64,000 bases of DNA, taken from NCBI GenBank assembly GCA_944325865.1, contig CALVBS010000006.1:1-64000 (forward strand), read 5' to 3'. The stretch is from Candidatus Gastranaerophilales bacterium (GTDB lineage: Bacteria > Cyanobacteriota > Vampirovibrionia > Gastranaerophilales > Gastranaerophilaceae). A program made the position numbers and the translations under genes. Under the pieces are notes generated by a model. It was not told where the DNA came from. It worked only from the letters and a program-made list of their open reading frames with translations, and ran no database searches. Shown here in pieces: positions 35,164 to 44,678 of the stretch (position 1 is its first letter; each line of letters opens with the position of its first letter).

Positions 35164-37788
35164 TTAAACTTTTACTGATTGTAATTCGGCTTCAACTTTA
35201 GCCAGAATTTCATCCAGTTTAGAGGCATCTTTAATTCCGCCTTGAGCAAAATTAGGTCTTCCGCCGCCGTTTGCTCCGGTAAAGCGGGCAATTTCGCCGA
35301 CGATTTTACCGGCATTAACACCTTTTTTCACAAAACTGTCGGAAACTTTTACTGCAACTGTTTTGGCTGACGCAAGAACAATGATGCTTTCACCGAGTTT
35401 TTGTGAGACAAATTCAATGCCGGTTTTCAGAGCATTGCCGTCAATATCTTCAATTTTTGTGATAAAGAGTTTGCCGCCTTCAATGTCTTGAGCTTTTGAT
35501 AGGAATGTTGCAAACTTCGCTCTGGCATTTTCTTCTTTTACGTGTGTAAGTTCTTTTTGGAGTTCTTTATTTTCTTCCTGAAGTTTTTCCACACGCTCAA
35601 CTACGCCGTCAAAGTGTGTTTTGAACATAAGAGAAAGTTTATCCATTTCTTTAACTTTTGCGTTCATATATTCAAATGCGGCTTTTGAAACAACAAGTTC
35701 AATACGTCTTGTTCCTGCAGCGATTGCTCCTTCTGTTACAATTTTTACAAGTCTGAGATCCCGTGTGTTTCTTGCGTGAGTGCCGGCACAAAATTCTTTT
35801 GAAATGCAGGTTTCGTTTCCTATAGAAACAACCCTTACTATATCATCGTATTTTTCGCCGAATAATGCAGTTGCACCGGTGAGTTTTGCCTGTTCAATAT
35901 CCATAATGTCTGTGTGAACATTCAGGCCTTTTGCAACCCAGTTGTTCATAATTTCTTCAACTTTGAAAATTTCTTCCGGTGTCATTGCTCTGGAGAATGT
36001 GAAGTCAAAACGCATTCTGTCCTGTTCAACCTGAGAACCTGCCTGATGAACTTCTTCACCGAGAACTTTTCTCAAAGCAGACTGTAAAAGGTGAGCCGAT
36101 GTGTGGTGTAATCTGATTTCTTCACGACGCGGAATATCTATTTGTGCATGTACTTCAACATCTTTTAATTCGTCTCCGTTGATAATTTTGCAGCGGTGAA
36201 CAAATAATTTATTAACCTTAAATGTTGTGAGAACTTCCAGCTTAACTTCCTGACCGTTTGTTTTTTTATCTTCAATTATTCCGCTGTCTCCGGTCTGGCC
36301 TCCGCATTCTGCGTAGAACGGAGTTTTATTCAAAACAACATCGATGTATCCGTCGCCCTCGATTGTTGCAAGGATTTTTGCATCGCATTCGTTTTCTTCG
36401 TATCCTACAAATTCGGTTGAACCCACTTCGTCTTCAAGCTTTGCATATTTCATATCGCCTGTAACACTAATTTTGGCAGTTGCCGCTTTAGCACGGTCTT
36501 TTTGTTCCTGCATTGCAGTTTTGTAGCCGTCTTCATCGACATTCAAGCCGTTTTCTGCGGCGATTTCTTTTGTAAGTTCCAGCGGGAATCCGTAAGTATC
36601 GTATAATTTGAATGCACTTTCTCCGTCGATATCTTTTTTATTTGCAATAAATTCATCAAGAAGTTTGTAGCCTCTGTCAAGAGTTTTTGCAAATCTTTCT
36701 TCTTCTTTCTTGATTGTATCAATAATTTTTTGCCTGTTTTTAACTAAATCAGGGTAAGCTTCCCCGTAATTTTCTATTACTACATCAACAAGCTTGTATA
36801 AGAATGGTAAATCCATACCGAGAATTTTGCCGTGGCGTAGTGCACGACGTAAAATCATTCTTAAAACATAACTTCTGCCTTCATTACCCGGGATTACACC
36901 GTCTGAAATCAAAAATGTAACGCATCTTGCATGGTCGGTGATAATTCTCAATGAAATATCTGTTTTTTCAGATTTTTTATAAGGAACTCCGCTCATCTCA
37001 GAAACTTTGTCCAGAATAGGTTTTAAAAGGTCTGTTTCAAAGGTGGAAGCAACGCCCTGACATACCATTGTAATACGTTCAAGACCCATACCTGTATCAA
37101 CATTTTTACTGTCAAGCGGTGACTGGTTGCCTTCTTCATCCTGATAGAGTTCTGTGAAAACTAAGTTCCAAATCTCAACCCATCTGTCACATTCGCAGGT
37201 ATCTATTCCGCAGCCGCGAGGATCATCACATTTGTATTGTTCGCCGAGGTCATAGTGAATTTCCGAGCAAGGACCGCAAGAGCCTGATGCCCCGGGAGGT
37301 CCCCAGAAATTATCTTTTTTGCCTTTTCTTTTAATTCTTTCGGCAGGAACTCCAACATTTCTCCAGATTTCGTAAGCTTCGTCATCTGTTTCAAAAATAG
37401 TTATCCACAGGCGGTTTTTGTCGAGCTTCAAAACTTCTGTAACAAATTCCCACGCCCAAGGGATGATTTCTTTTTTATAATAATCTCCAAATGAGAAGTT
37501 ACCTAACATTTCAAAGAAGGTATGGTGACGCGGTGTTCTTCCGACATTCTCAATATCTGAATCTTTTCCGCCGGCTCTTGCACATTTCTGACATGATGTT
37601 GCTCGTGCAGGGTCGTAAGGACATTTTTGAATTCCTAAAAATATTGGCAAAAACTGTAACATCCCTGCTGTTGTCAATAAGACGGTAGGATTGTCAGGCA
37701 CAAGGCTTGAGCTTTCAACTACAGTGTGCTGATGTTTATTTTTAAAATAATCTAAATACAACTTTCTTATTTCATTTCCGGTTAGCAT
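35164..37788 (-). CDS. alaS: Alanyl-tRNA synthetase
   Basis: 874 aa, normal length. Class II catalytic core at the N-terminus (FFKNKHQHTVVESSSLVPDNPT is replaced here by the start YLDYFKNKHQH; motif 2 region RTPRHHTFFEMLGNFSFGDY). Editing domain with HTSAHLLQSAL and CAGTHARNT zinc ligands, then a coiled coil (about 725-760) and a C-terminal Gly-rich region (GGGRPNFAQGG). Charges tRNA-Ala and hydrolyses mischarged Ser and Gly. The ATG is preceded by GAGGAATGAGAAATT. Confidence 0.97.
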   Translation of the reverse strand: MLTGNEIRKLYLDYFKNKHQHTVVESSSLVPDNPTVLLTTAGMLQFLPIFLGIQKCPYDPARATSCQKCARAGGKDSDIENVGRTPRHHTFFEMLGNFSFGDYYKKEIIPWAWEFVTEVLKLDKNRLWITIFETDDEAYEIWRNVGVPAERIKRKGKKDNFWGPPGASGSCGPCSEIHYDLGEQYKCDDPRGCGIDTCECDRWVEIWNLVFTELYQDEEGNQSPLDSKNVDTGMGLERITMVCQGVASTFETDLLKPILDKVSEMSGVPYKKSEKTDISLRIITDHARCVTFLISDGVIPGNEGRSYVLRMILRRALRHGKILGMDLPFLYKLVDVVIENYGEAYPDLVKNRQKIIDTIKKEEERFAKTLDRGYKLLDEFIANKKDIDGESAFKLYDTYGFPLELTKEIAAENGLNVDEDGYKTAMQEQKDRAKAATAKISVTGDMKYAKLEDEVGSTEFVGYEENECDAKILATIEGDGYIDVVLNKTPFYAECGGQTGDSGIIEDKKTNGQEVKLEVLTTFKVNKLFVHRCKIINGDELKDVEVHAQIDIPRREEIRLHHTSAHLLQSALRKVLGEEVHQAGSQVEQDRMRFDFTFSRAMTPEEIFKVEEIMNNWVAKGLNVHTDIMDIEQAKLTGATALFGEKYDDIVRVVSIGNETCISKEFCAGTHARNTRDLRLVKIVTEGAIAAGTRRIELVVSKAAFEYMNAKVKEMDKLSLMFKTHFDGVVERVEKLQEENKELQKELTHVKEENARAKFATFLSKAQDIEGGKLFITKIEDIDGNALKTGIEFVSQKLGESIIVLASAKTVAVKVSDSFVKKGVNAGKIVGEIARFTGANGGGRPNFAQGGIKDASKLDEILAKVEAELQSVKV

Positions 37789-37862
37789 AATTTCTCATTC
37801 CTCTTTTATTTAACATATCTGATTAAATAATATATTAAACAAAGATGTTATGCAAAATATAT

Positions 37863-38600
37863 TTATTTCGGCAGCTTGTTAAAATATTCATTGTCGCTTA
37901 GAGCTCTGGCAGTACAGCCAAGTCCGTTTTGAGTATCATCGGAACTTGCAGAACAATATTCATCTTCCGGGAAAGCTGAACCTTCAACACCCATGGGAAG
38001 TACTTTGCCTGTTTTCTGGTTTATTTCAAACATAAAAAAGTCATGTCCAAACCTGTTCGGTCTTTTTTTCCAGCCGTTTACGTCAATACAAATAAAAAAT
38101 TTCCCTGCTGTATCTTGCTCTGAATTACTTATATCAAAAAAGATAAAACTGCCGTCTATAACAGACATAATACCGTCATTACAGTATCCTGCTCCGGAAT
38201 TTTGTCCGTTATAAGTTGTATAATTTTCTGATATAAACTTACTCCCGTTCATACTGGAGAAGTTACTCAGCGGAAAAACTGACAATGGACAATTTTTCTG
38301 GCCGTCAATACATATAGAAGATTGTTTGTATTGTTGTTGCATATTATTTATAAAACTCTTGAAATCGCTTGTTGTTGTTAAACCTATAATAATTTCGGCT
38401 CCGCCGTAATCTTCCAGAAATATTCTCTGTACAGCTTGCCCTAACGTAGAATATGATTTTTTTAATGCTGTTTCCAGTTCTTTATTTTTAGTGGTGTTTA
38501 TAACTGACGGCAGAGTCATTGCCGCTACAACTCCTATTATGCCAAGGGTTATTAAAACTTCAGCCAGTGTAAATGCTTTTTGTTTACTTATTAACTTCAT
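37863..38600 (-). CDS. Prepilin-type (class III signal) protein
   Basis: 245 aa from the ATG at 38600 (GAGAGGTTTTTA upstream). The leader MKLISKQKA precedes the prepilin peptidase site (A-FTLAEV with Glu5), then the hydrophobic helix LITLGIIGVVAAMTLPSVI. The globular part has cysteine pairs and a carboxy region expected of a type IV pilin or pseudopilin. It would be processed by PilD and assembled in a pilus-like fibre. The conserved helix is nearly identical to the one in the 55508 gene. Confidence 0.85.
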   Translation of the reverse strand: MKLISKQKAFTLAEVLITLGIIGVVAAMTLPSVINTTKNKELETALKKSYSTLGQAVQRIFLEDYGGAEIIIGLTTTSDFKSFINNMQQQYKQSSICIDGQKNCPLSVFPLSNFSSMNGSKFISENYTTYNGQNSGAGYCNDGIMSVIDGSFIFFDISNSEQDTAGKFFICIDVNGWKKRPNRFGHDFFMFEINQKTGKVLPMGVEGSAFPEDEYCSASSDDTQNGLGCTARALSDNEYFNKLPK

Positions 38601-38735
38601 TAAAAACCTCTCTTTGTACAAATAAATTTAATGTTAATTATATTACACGTTTAAACTGTTAAAGTCAAGGTCTTTTGTTATTTAAAATTGTGTTAAATTT
38701 AATAAAATTTTTTTAAAATAATCTTGGAGTGACGA

Positions 38736-39062
38736 ATGAACTTAAAAGAAATTTTAGGCAAAAATATAAAGCAATATAGGATTTTAAGAGGATTTTCGCA
38801 AGAAGAATTTGCTGAAAAAATTGATATTTCGCAACAGACTTTAAGCAGAATTGAATGCGGAAAAAATTTTTTGACGGCTGAGACATTAGAAAAAATATTA
38901 AGCGTTTTAGGCGTAAAAATAAATGAATTATTTATATATGAAGAAGAGTATTCTTCGGATAATGTTCTGGAGGATATTGAAAAATATCTTCAATTCTTAA
39001 AATCAAATCCGAAAAAACTTGCCTGTGTTCACAAAATGATTAAAGAAATTACTTTTTTATAG
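38736..39062 (+). CDS. Cro/CI-type HTH regulator
   Basis: 108 aa. N-terminal helix-turn-helix of the XRE family (IKQYRILRGFSQEEFAEK...SQQTLSRIECGKN), then a short tail with no metal or sensor motif. ATG preceded by TTGGAGTGACGA. Likely a dimeric repressor; its operator is not visible. It has a relative at 41849-42166. Confidence 0.85.
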   Translation: MNLKEILGKNIKQYRILRGFSQEEFAEKIDISQQTLSRIECGKNFLTAETLEKILSVLGVKINELFIYEEEYSSDNVLEDIEKYLQFLKSNPKKLACVHKMIKEITFL

Positions 39063-39257
39063 TTACGGTTAAGTTATTTTATATTTTTTTATGTGTTTTA
39101 TTTGAGCAGCCTCGCATATTCTATATTTAAAGTTCGCCATTCTTCCCGATTATTATATGGTCTAAATCGGGCTTGCTGTAATCTTTGCTGAATTTATTAT
39201 GCCGGAAATTGTGATGTTATTGCACAAAAGTTAAGACATTTTATAATTAACAAATAA

Positions 39258-41261
39258 TTAGTTTTCAGAAGAGTCATAAAGTTTGTTCATCATGTCAATA
39301 TAATTGTCTGCAAGGTCTTTGTAACCCGGGTTTATTCCGCTTTTGTCAGTTCTTTCAAGAAACCCTTTCGGAAATACTCTGCTCCAATAAGGCAAAAGTG
39401 CTTCTGCCGTTGTTTTCATAAGATATTTATCTTTCATTCCGTTGGAATATCCTGGAATATTCGGTCTGAAATAAATTCCGAGAGCATCGGGCAGTGTTGT
39501 CTGAACCTGTTTTACATTATCTCTTGTATAGTGCCATTTCATTAGTTCTTTCATTACTAAATCACGATCTTTTAGTTCTTCTTCTGTCAGTTTTAGTTCA
39601 TGCTTGCAGAATTCTCTGAAGAGTGCCGGCGAATTTTCACCGTTGATATCCTGTGGTTCATTGTCCAGAAGAAGGTCAACATAATCTCGTAACGGTGGTA
39701 AATCATGATTGCCTGTCAGGATTGCTATATTTTTTTCGTTCTTTATATTCTGCGGCGAGGATATGTTGTTTTTGTCCTGCGGAGCGGTTATGTGTTCGCC
39801 GATTCCCATAGCAACAGGAATTCTCTGGCTTATAAAATCTGTTCCGAATTTCTCTTTGAATTCTTTATAAGCTTCTGTTTCGGCAAGCGGTCCGAAGTCT
39901 TCTAAAATATAACAGTCTTCCGGATTTTTACCGGACTCTTTCGCTATTCGCATAAAAAGTTCAAACATATTTTCACCGAGTGAATTAGTTTTTTCATCAA
40001 TTCTTACAATCCAATCAGGGTCGAAGAAATCTATCCCCATACCACCTTTTTCTTCCGGTGCAAATATGTTGTCTCCACGTAAAAATCTTCCGTCGGCTGT
40101 TTTGTAAGCTGTCGGAATTTCTGCTCTGTTAATATAGCCTACAAAATGATCAAGCCGTAAATCACCTTCATTTAACATCTTTTTCAGAGAGGCTTCCTGA
40201 TAATCCCAGAACGCTTCTGAATCATAATTATACAAAGCATGACCCCAGACCTGAGTCCTAGGATATGCAGCTTCAGGCGGGCAGCCGCTTACTTTTGTGG
40301 GATTAAAATTCTTATCAAGCAGAAACATGTCTTTGTTAGCCCAGACATCAACCCCGTTTCTGCTTACACCTATGGCAAGATCAAGAATTAAAGTTATCCC
40401 TTTTTGCCTGAGTTCATTGTTAAATTCGTTGAACTGTTTGTCATATAAAAATTGTTCAAATTTAAAAAGGTCAATGTCTTTCATCACTTCGGAGATTTGC
40501 TTATCGGAAAGCTTTCCGTCTAAAATTTCCATAAGGGCAGTTTCAATAGGTTTATTTTCTTTTTTTGCGGTTTCAGGAAGTGTCTGCAAATCTTTTGGCC
40601 AATTTTTCCAGTTATCGCCGTAAAGTTTTGAGATTCCGTCATATGCCGCATATGTATCCAGCCATAAACTTTTGTTTTCTCTTACAAATTTATTGTATTC
40701 AATTTTTAATGGATGTGTCGAATCCAGTTTTTCAAATCTGTTAAAAGCTTTTTCAAATCTCGGTAATTTTTGAGTTTTTAGCATATCTAATGTGAACACC
40801 GGCGATGTCACGTCATCCGGCAGCTCTGAAGGTTTTAAAAGGTTTCCGTATTTGTTTTTTGTTAATTCGTTTAAATTCACAAGATAGATATTTTTACTGA
40901 ACCGGCCTGATGCATTATAAGGACATAAATCATCGCCAAGTGCAAATAATGGATTCATAATCCAGTGAGTCTGACGTGATTTTTGCAGGAAATCTATAAA
41001 TTTATCAGTTTCCGGATCAAGAAACTGTCCGCAATACGAACGGGTGGCAGGAAGATTTGATATGTGGAACATCATTCCACGCTGCTTAACTTTTCCTTTC
41101 CCGTCAACTCCGGTGAATGAAATTGCATTATAAATATTGTTTTTTTGAAAACTGTCAAAAGATAATTTCGGAATATTTGTATTATGCTGTCCGTTTTTAG
41201 GTGCATTGACATTTTTGACAGCAGAGATAGCATTAAAAATATTAATAGAATTAACCTGCAT
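39258..41261 (-). CDS. malQ: 4-alpha-glucanotransferase (GH77) with a lineage-type N-terminal extension
   Basis: 667 aa from the ATG at 41261; the GGAG inside an upstream in-frame ATGGAGAATTTT acts as its Shine-Dalgarno. The N-terminal ~65 residues (MQVNSINIFN...AISFTGVDG) are not part of GH77 and carry the recurrent signature. GH77 catalytic residues: LDHFVGYINRAE with the nucleophile Asp, EDFGP with the acid Glu, and TGNHDLPP with the third Asp. It disproportionates maltodextrins. Likely partner of the GH57 enzyme at 9071. Confidence 0.92.
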   Translation of the reverse strand: MQVNSINIFNAISAVKNVNAPKNGQHNTNIPKLSFDSFQKNNIYNAISFTGVDGKGKVKQRGMMFHISNLPATRSYCGQFLDPETDKFIDFLQKSRQTHWIMNPLFALGDDLCPYNASGRFSKNIYLVNLNELTKNKYGNLLKPSELPDDVTSPVFTLDMLKTQKLPRFEKAFNRFEKLDSTHPLKIEYNKFVRENKSLWLDTYAAYDGISKLYGDNWKNWPKDLQTLPETAKKENKPIETALMEILDGKLSDKQISEVMKDIDLFKFEQFLYDKQFNEFNNELRQKGITLILDLAIGVSRNGVDVWANKDMFLLDKNFNPTKVSGCPPEAAYPRTQVWGHALYNYDSEAFWDYQEASLKKMLNEGDLRLDHFVGYINRAEIPTAYKTADGRFLRGDNIFAPEEKGGMGIDFFDPDWIVRIDEKTNSLGENMFELFMRIAKESGKNPEDCYILEDFGPLAETEAYKEFKEKFGTDFISQRIPVAMGIGEHITAPQDKNNISSPQNIKNEKNIAILTGNHDLPPLRDYVDLLLDNEPQDINGENSPALFREFCKHELKLTEEELKDRDLVMKELMKWHYTRDNVKQVQTTLPDALGIYFRPNIPGYSNGMKDKYLMKTTAEALLPYWSRVFPKGFLERTDKSGINPGYKDLADNYIDMMNKLYDSSEN

Positions 41262-41324
41262 AAAATTCTCCATAAAGACAAATTAATTATAATATAAATA
41301 GAAAAAATTAATAAAAAAAGAATC

Positions 41325-41352
41325 TTGCAAAGAAAAATTTTTATGTTACTAT
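41325..41352 (+). promoter_or_regulatory. Promoter of tRNA-Arg
   Basis: TTGCAA (41325-41330), 16-base spacer, TACTAT (41347-41352). The leader of about 60 bases can fold: GAGGG (near 41371) faces CCCTC (near 41405), with an inner CAGATA/TGTCTG helix. Confidence 0.65.
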
Positions 41353-41418
41353 GAATTACGGAGGGAATATACAGATACCCCAAGAATCCAAATGTCTGTC
41401 TAGACCCTCTGGATCCTA

Positions 41419-41492
<74 letters not shown>

Positions 41493-41496
41493 AATA

Positions 41497-41527
41497 AAAA
41501 GGACGGGTTAATCCCGTTCTTTTTTTA
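41497..41527 (+). terminator. Terminator of tRNA-Arg
   Basis: AAGGACGGG pairs with CCCGTTCTT (one G-U), loop TTAAT, followed by a run of seven T. Starts a few bases after the tRNA. Confidence 0.85.
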
Positions 41528-41684
41528 TTTAGTAGGATAGCGATGAGAATGCCTTTGGCGTTCGAGCGAATTTCCGTACGGACGACACGAGTGCAGGCGA
41601 GTCAGTCCGGATAGCGAACAGATTGAGCAGGCAGGAGCTTAGCTCCGTATGCGAAATTCTGTTCGCGTGGAGGAAATCCAAAAC
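41528..41684 (+). other. GC-rich, highly structured insert between two tRNA 3' ends
   Basis: 157 bases, clearly richer in G and C than its surroundings and with no supported ORF. Folding potential: GCGAACAG facing CTGTTCGC, an inner GGAGC-TTA-GCTCC hairpin, CGGAC facing GTCCG, and the palindrome TCCGTACGGA. It is bounded by the two 16-base copies of the tRNA-Arg 3' end. It may be a small integrative or repeat element, or a duplicated tRNA-trailer segment; I cannot name a known family. Confidence 0.55.
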
Positions 41685-41700
41685 AATCGCATCCAGGGTA
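41685..41700 (+). repeat. Direct repeat, copy 2 (isolated tRNA-Arg 3' end)
   Basis: Exact 16-base copy of 41477-41492, starting 208 bases downstream and not attached to a tRNA body. It could mark an attachment-site duplication (attL/attR-like) or a slipped duplication. Confidence 0.9.
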
Positions 41701-41712
41701 TTTGTACAATAT

Positions 41713-41735
41713 AAGCGGGTTTTAATCCGCTTTTT
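41713..41735 (+). terminator. Second terminator, after the repeat copy
   Basis: AAGCGG (41713-41718) with CCGCTT (41727-41732), followed by T. The order tRNA 3' end - terminator thus occurs twice, with different stem sequences. Confidence 0.7.
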
Positions 41736-41848
41736 AAAATGAATAATTAGCTATTTACATATCCCGTTATAGAATAATTCTCCGATTGAATCTGGAGCGA
41801 TATTATAAGCATCGTGTATAAAATACGCTGTAAAGTTTCTGCTTAGTT

Positions 41849-42166
41849 CTAACGTAAAGATTTAACCATTCTATATACAGCGGTTAAATCTTCCGGAGTA
41901 AGATACTCAATGTTTGTTTTGATATAATCTGCCATATTTTGTTGATTCATATCCAAATGTTGAAAGTCGAAAAGAGCTTGTAAATCAATATTTAAAGCTG
42001 TTGCAATTTCTAATAAAGCCTTAGACGGAAATGTATCACCGCATTCAATATGACTTAAACTTCTCTGGTCTATATTGGCCAATTCTGCAAGCTTTTGTTG
42101 GGAGATTCCCTGTGCATTTCTTAGTTCTTTAATTCGTTTACCTAAAAGTTTTTTAATATCATTCAT
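41849..42166 (-). CDS. Cro/CI-type HTH regulator
   Basis: 105 aa. XRE helix-turn-helix at residues 8-60 (IKELRNAQGISQQKLAEL...DQRSLSHIECGD), then a short tail (NIEYLTPEDLTAVYRMVKSL). Same build as the 38736 regulator but clearly diverged. It faces away from the secreted-protein pair at 42318 and could control it. AAGGAAAGATT precedes the ATG. Confidence 0.85.
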   Translation of the reverse strand: MNDIKKLLGKRIKELRNAQGISQQKLAELANIDQRSLSHIECGDTFPSKALLEIATALNIDLQALFDFQHLDMNQQNMADYIKTNIEYLTPEDLTAVYRMVKSLR

Positions 42167-42317
42167 AATCTTTCCTTAAGAATAGCGTTTTTTGTACATT
42201 AAATGAAAGAATTAAAACGGTAAACTATTGACATATAACCAAAATATATTGTAAATTACAATGTATAAAGTCAAAAACATAATTATTTAGAAAATTTATC
42301 TTGTAGGAAAGGTAACT

Positions 42318-42755
42318 ATGAAAAAGATTATATTATTTTGTCTTTTGATTTTACAGACAGCATCACCTGCTTTTTCTGAAATGATTACGCTTCAATGCGA
42401 TATAAAAGAAACAGTTACCCATATGACCACTGGTCAAAAAGATAGTTCAACATGGTCTTGGCATTTTGTAATAGATACAACAAATAAAAAAGTATATTAC
42501 ATCAATGGAGGTATTCATCAGTTATTCAACTCCGTTGATGTTTCTGACCAAATAATAAAAATGAATATATCCAATTTATCAAAAACTATAGTTACCGGCG
42601 GTGAAGCATATATAAATCGATACACTGGAGTTATCTATGGACAATACAAAGAAAAATTAATCAGGAAAAAGAAAACGTATCCGGATTTACCTTATAACTA
42701 CGTAACCTTTTTTGAAGGTTCATGCCAACCTTATGTAATACAAAAGAAATTTTAG
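42318..42755 (+). CDS. Small secreted protein, unknown
   Basis: 145 aa with a signal peptide (MKKIILFCLLILQ..., cut after AFS near residue 20). The mature part is beta-rich with two cysteines near its ends (LQCDI and GSCQP) that could form a disulfide. AGGAAAGGTAACT is a good Shine-Dalgarno. It lies 15 bases before the next secreted gene. Family not recognised. Confidence 0.75.
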   Translation: MKKIILFCLLILQTASPAFSEMITLQCDIKETVTHMTTGQKDSSTWSWHFVIDTTNKKVYYINGGIHQLFNSVDVSDQIIKMNISNLSKTIVTGGEAYINRYTGVIYGQYKEKLIRKKKTYPDLPYNYVTFFEGSCQPYVIQKKF

Positions 42756-42770
42756 AGAGGTAATGTTCAA

Positions 42771-43787
42771 ATGCATATTACCCAAAAAATATTCATAGTT
42801 TTGTGTTTCATATTTTGCGGAACAACAGTATATTCGCAGAGTAAATTTAAATCTACTAAACCTCCTATTCCTCCGCCGGTTAAAATTAAAAATTTAAATA
42901 CGGACTATATACCAACCAAAAGTAAAAAAGTTCAAATAGTATGCCCTCCCACCGAAATCAAAAAAACGTCATATTTAAATATCAGCTACAAAAGTATAAA
43001 ACCTCTTAATATTAATTATTATCAATTGTCAGAGACCCCTGGTGTTTCTGAGGCAATGAAAGAGATACAAGCATTAGACAATGATATTGAAGAATATCTA
43101 TTAAGTGATAAATACTCTCTAGCCCAAAAAGAAAGTTTATACGAATTATATTTAAAAAATTTGTATTATTATGCTAGCCGCATACAAACATTTAATATTT
43201 TAGAAAGTAATGATTATATTATTGATTTTGCTAATCTTCACAAATCCAAATCTATAAGAAGAGTTAATTTTGGTGAAGGATTTGTAGGGCCAGAAATTGA
43301 TGCCGAATTTCAGTACAATTTATCGCAGTCTTTAAATATAAATTGGCAACAATATTGGCGAATAAGACGTCAAGAGCAAAAGTTTTTGGACGATAGTGCA
43401 AGTATTTATATTGATGGTTCAAGAATTGTAAAATTAAATGTGCTTGCAGAATGGTTAGTTTTATGGAGTAAGTTTCAAAACAAAAATACAAACCCAGATT
43501 TAGCATACGATATACACAAGAGGATAAATAATTATATAGACGCTTTTCTCTCACCCAATGTATATGATTATGAAAACTGGGGAAATTATATAATTAAAGA
43601 TTATACAGATAATCCTAAACCAATAAGACCAATAACACCAAAAGGTAAAATAGAAATTGAAAATTTATTAAAAAATTTAGATAAAGACACTTATGCTTAT
43701 AAAATTATAAAAAATGCATATGAAACATTAAAATGTAATAATTTTATAACTTCAGAAAAATATTATAATTCATACCGATTAAAATAA
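42771..43787 (+). CDS. Secreted protein, unknown
   Basis: 338 aa. Signal peptide (MHITQKIFIVLCFIFCG..., cut after VYS near residue 22), a short proline-rich segment (PPIPPPVK), then a helical, Tyr- and Asn-rich region. No known motif. GAGAGGTAATG lies upstream. Forms an operon with the preceding secreted protein. The AT content of the gene is high even for this window, which suggests accessory or recently acquired DNA. Confidence 0.75.
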   Translation: MHITQKIFIVLCFIFCGTTVYSQSKFKSTKPPIPPPVKIKNLNTDYIPTKSKKVQIVCPPTEIKKTSYLNISYKSIKPLNINYYQLSETPGVSEAMKEIQALDNDIEEYLLSDKYSLAQKESLYELYLKNLYYYASRIQTFNILESNDYIIDFANLHKSKSIRRVNFGEGFVGPEIDAEFQYNLSQSLNINWQQYWRIRRQEQKFLDDSASIYIDGSRIVKLNVLAEWLVLWSKFQNKNTNPDLAYDIHKRINNYIDAFLSPNVYDYENWGNYIIKDYTDNPKPIRPITPKGKIEIENLLKNLDKDTYAYKIIKNAYETLKCNNFITSEKYYNSYRLK

Positions 43788-43858
43788 GAGTTAAGCTTTT
43801 TAAGCAATATTTTTGATTTGTAAATCGGCACATATAACACTACTAGGACAATAATCTA

Positions 43859-44401
43859 TTAATCCGGATCGCTGGAATAATAGATTATTGTATTTGTTTT
43901 TTTATTTACTGCAATACCGTATTCACAAGACGGATGACAATTATAATGCGTCGATTTGTTCCCGATTACATACAATTTAAAATCTGTTATATCAAGAAGA
44001 TTTTCTTTTGGGCTGTAACCATCTATATTAAATATATAGCTTCTTGAACCTCTACTATCATATTGTTCTTTTCTTGAAAACGGACCTTCAATTTTTATAT
44101 AATTATATTTTTTTATTTCATTAGAGATATAGGATTTATCAGCATTAAACCTTAAATATACTATATCTCCGCCGAATACCGGACTTGAGTTTATAAAATA
44201 ATATACATTGGTAGCTTCAGATGGAATTACTTTAGGGAAATGCATTATCTTAGAAGGATCCCCTACTGAGTTTAAACTTTCCTCATATGTTTTCGGTTGG
44301 GAAGTCTTTTGTTCTGATGTAGAAATTAAATAATATATAATAAATATTATAAATATTAATAATATACCGGAAATTATTAACAAAAATTTTAAATATTTCA
44401 T
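43859..44401 (-). CDS. Membrane-anchored protein, unknown
   Basis: 180 aa with an N-terminal transmembrane segment (about 5-28) and a periplasmic domain containing a CHPSCEYG motif. No family recognised. No strong Shine-Dalgarno. Convergent with the secreted-protein pair. Confidence 0.7.
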   Translation of the reverse strand: MKYLKFLLIISGILLIFIIFIIYYLISTSEQKTSQPKTYEESLNSVGDPSKIMHFPKVIPSEATNVYYFINSSPVFGGDIVYLRFNADKSYISNEIKKYNYIKIEGPFSRKEQYDSRGSRSYIFNIDGYSPKENLLDITDFKLYVIGNKSTHYNCHPSCEYGIAVNKKTNTIIYYSSDPD

Positions 44402-44678
44402 ATCTGGTATTTTACCACAATTTTTCCTGAATCAGGTAAACATTAAATTGATTTTCCAACAAACTTTGCTTTTGGCATTACTTTTTGTATGGATAAAATT
44501 TAGTCTTGTATTTGGTAAATTAGTACCCACAATGGCTACAATTCTACTTACTCCATACTCTAAAATATTTAATGTAACTATTAAAATTTTCTCTTGCTCT
44601 TTTTTAGTTTAGAAATGTAAAAGGCAGTGAATTATGTAAAAATTTTACAAAAATTGGTTTTAAAGGTAGAATAATAAA
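44402..44678. other. Intergenic region without a supported gene
   Basis: 277 bases of AT-rich DNA between divergent genes. I see only -10-like A/T boxes and no convincing hairpin or ORF; it presumably holds the promoters of both neighbours. Confidence 0.4.
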
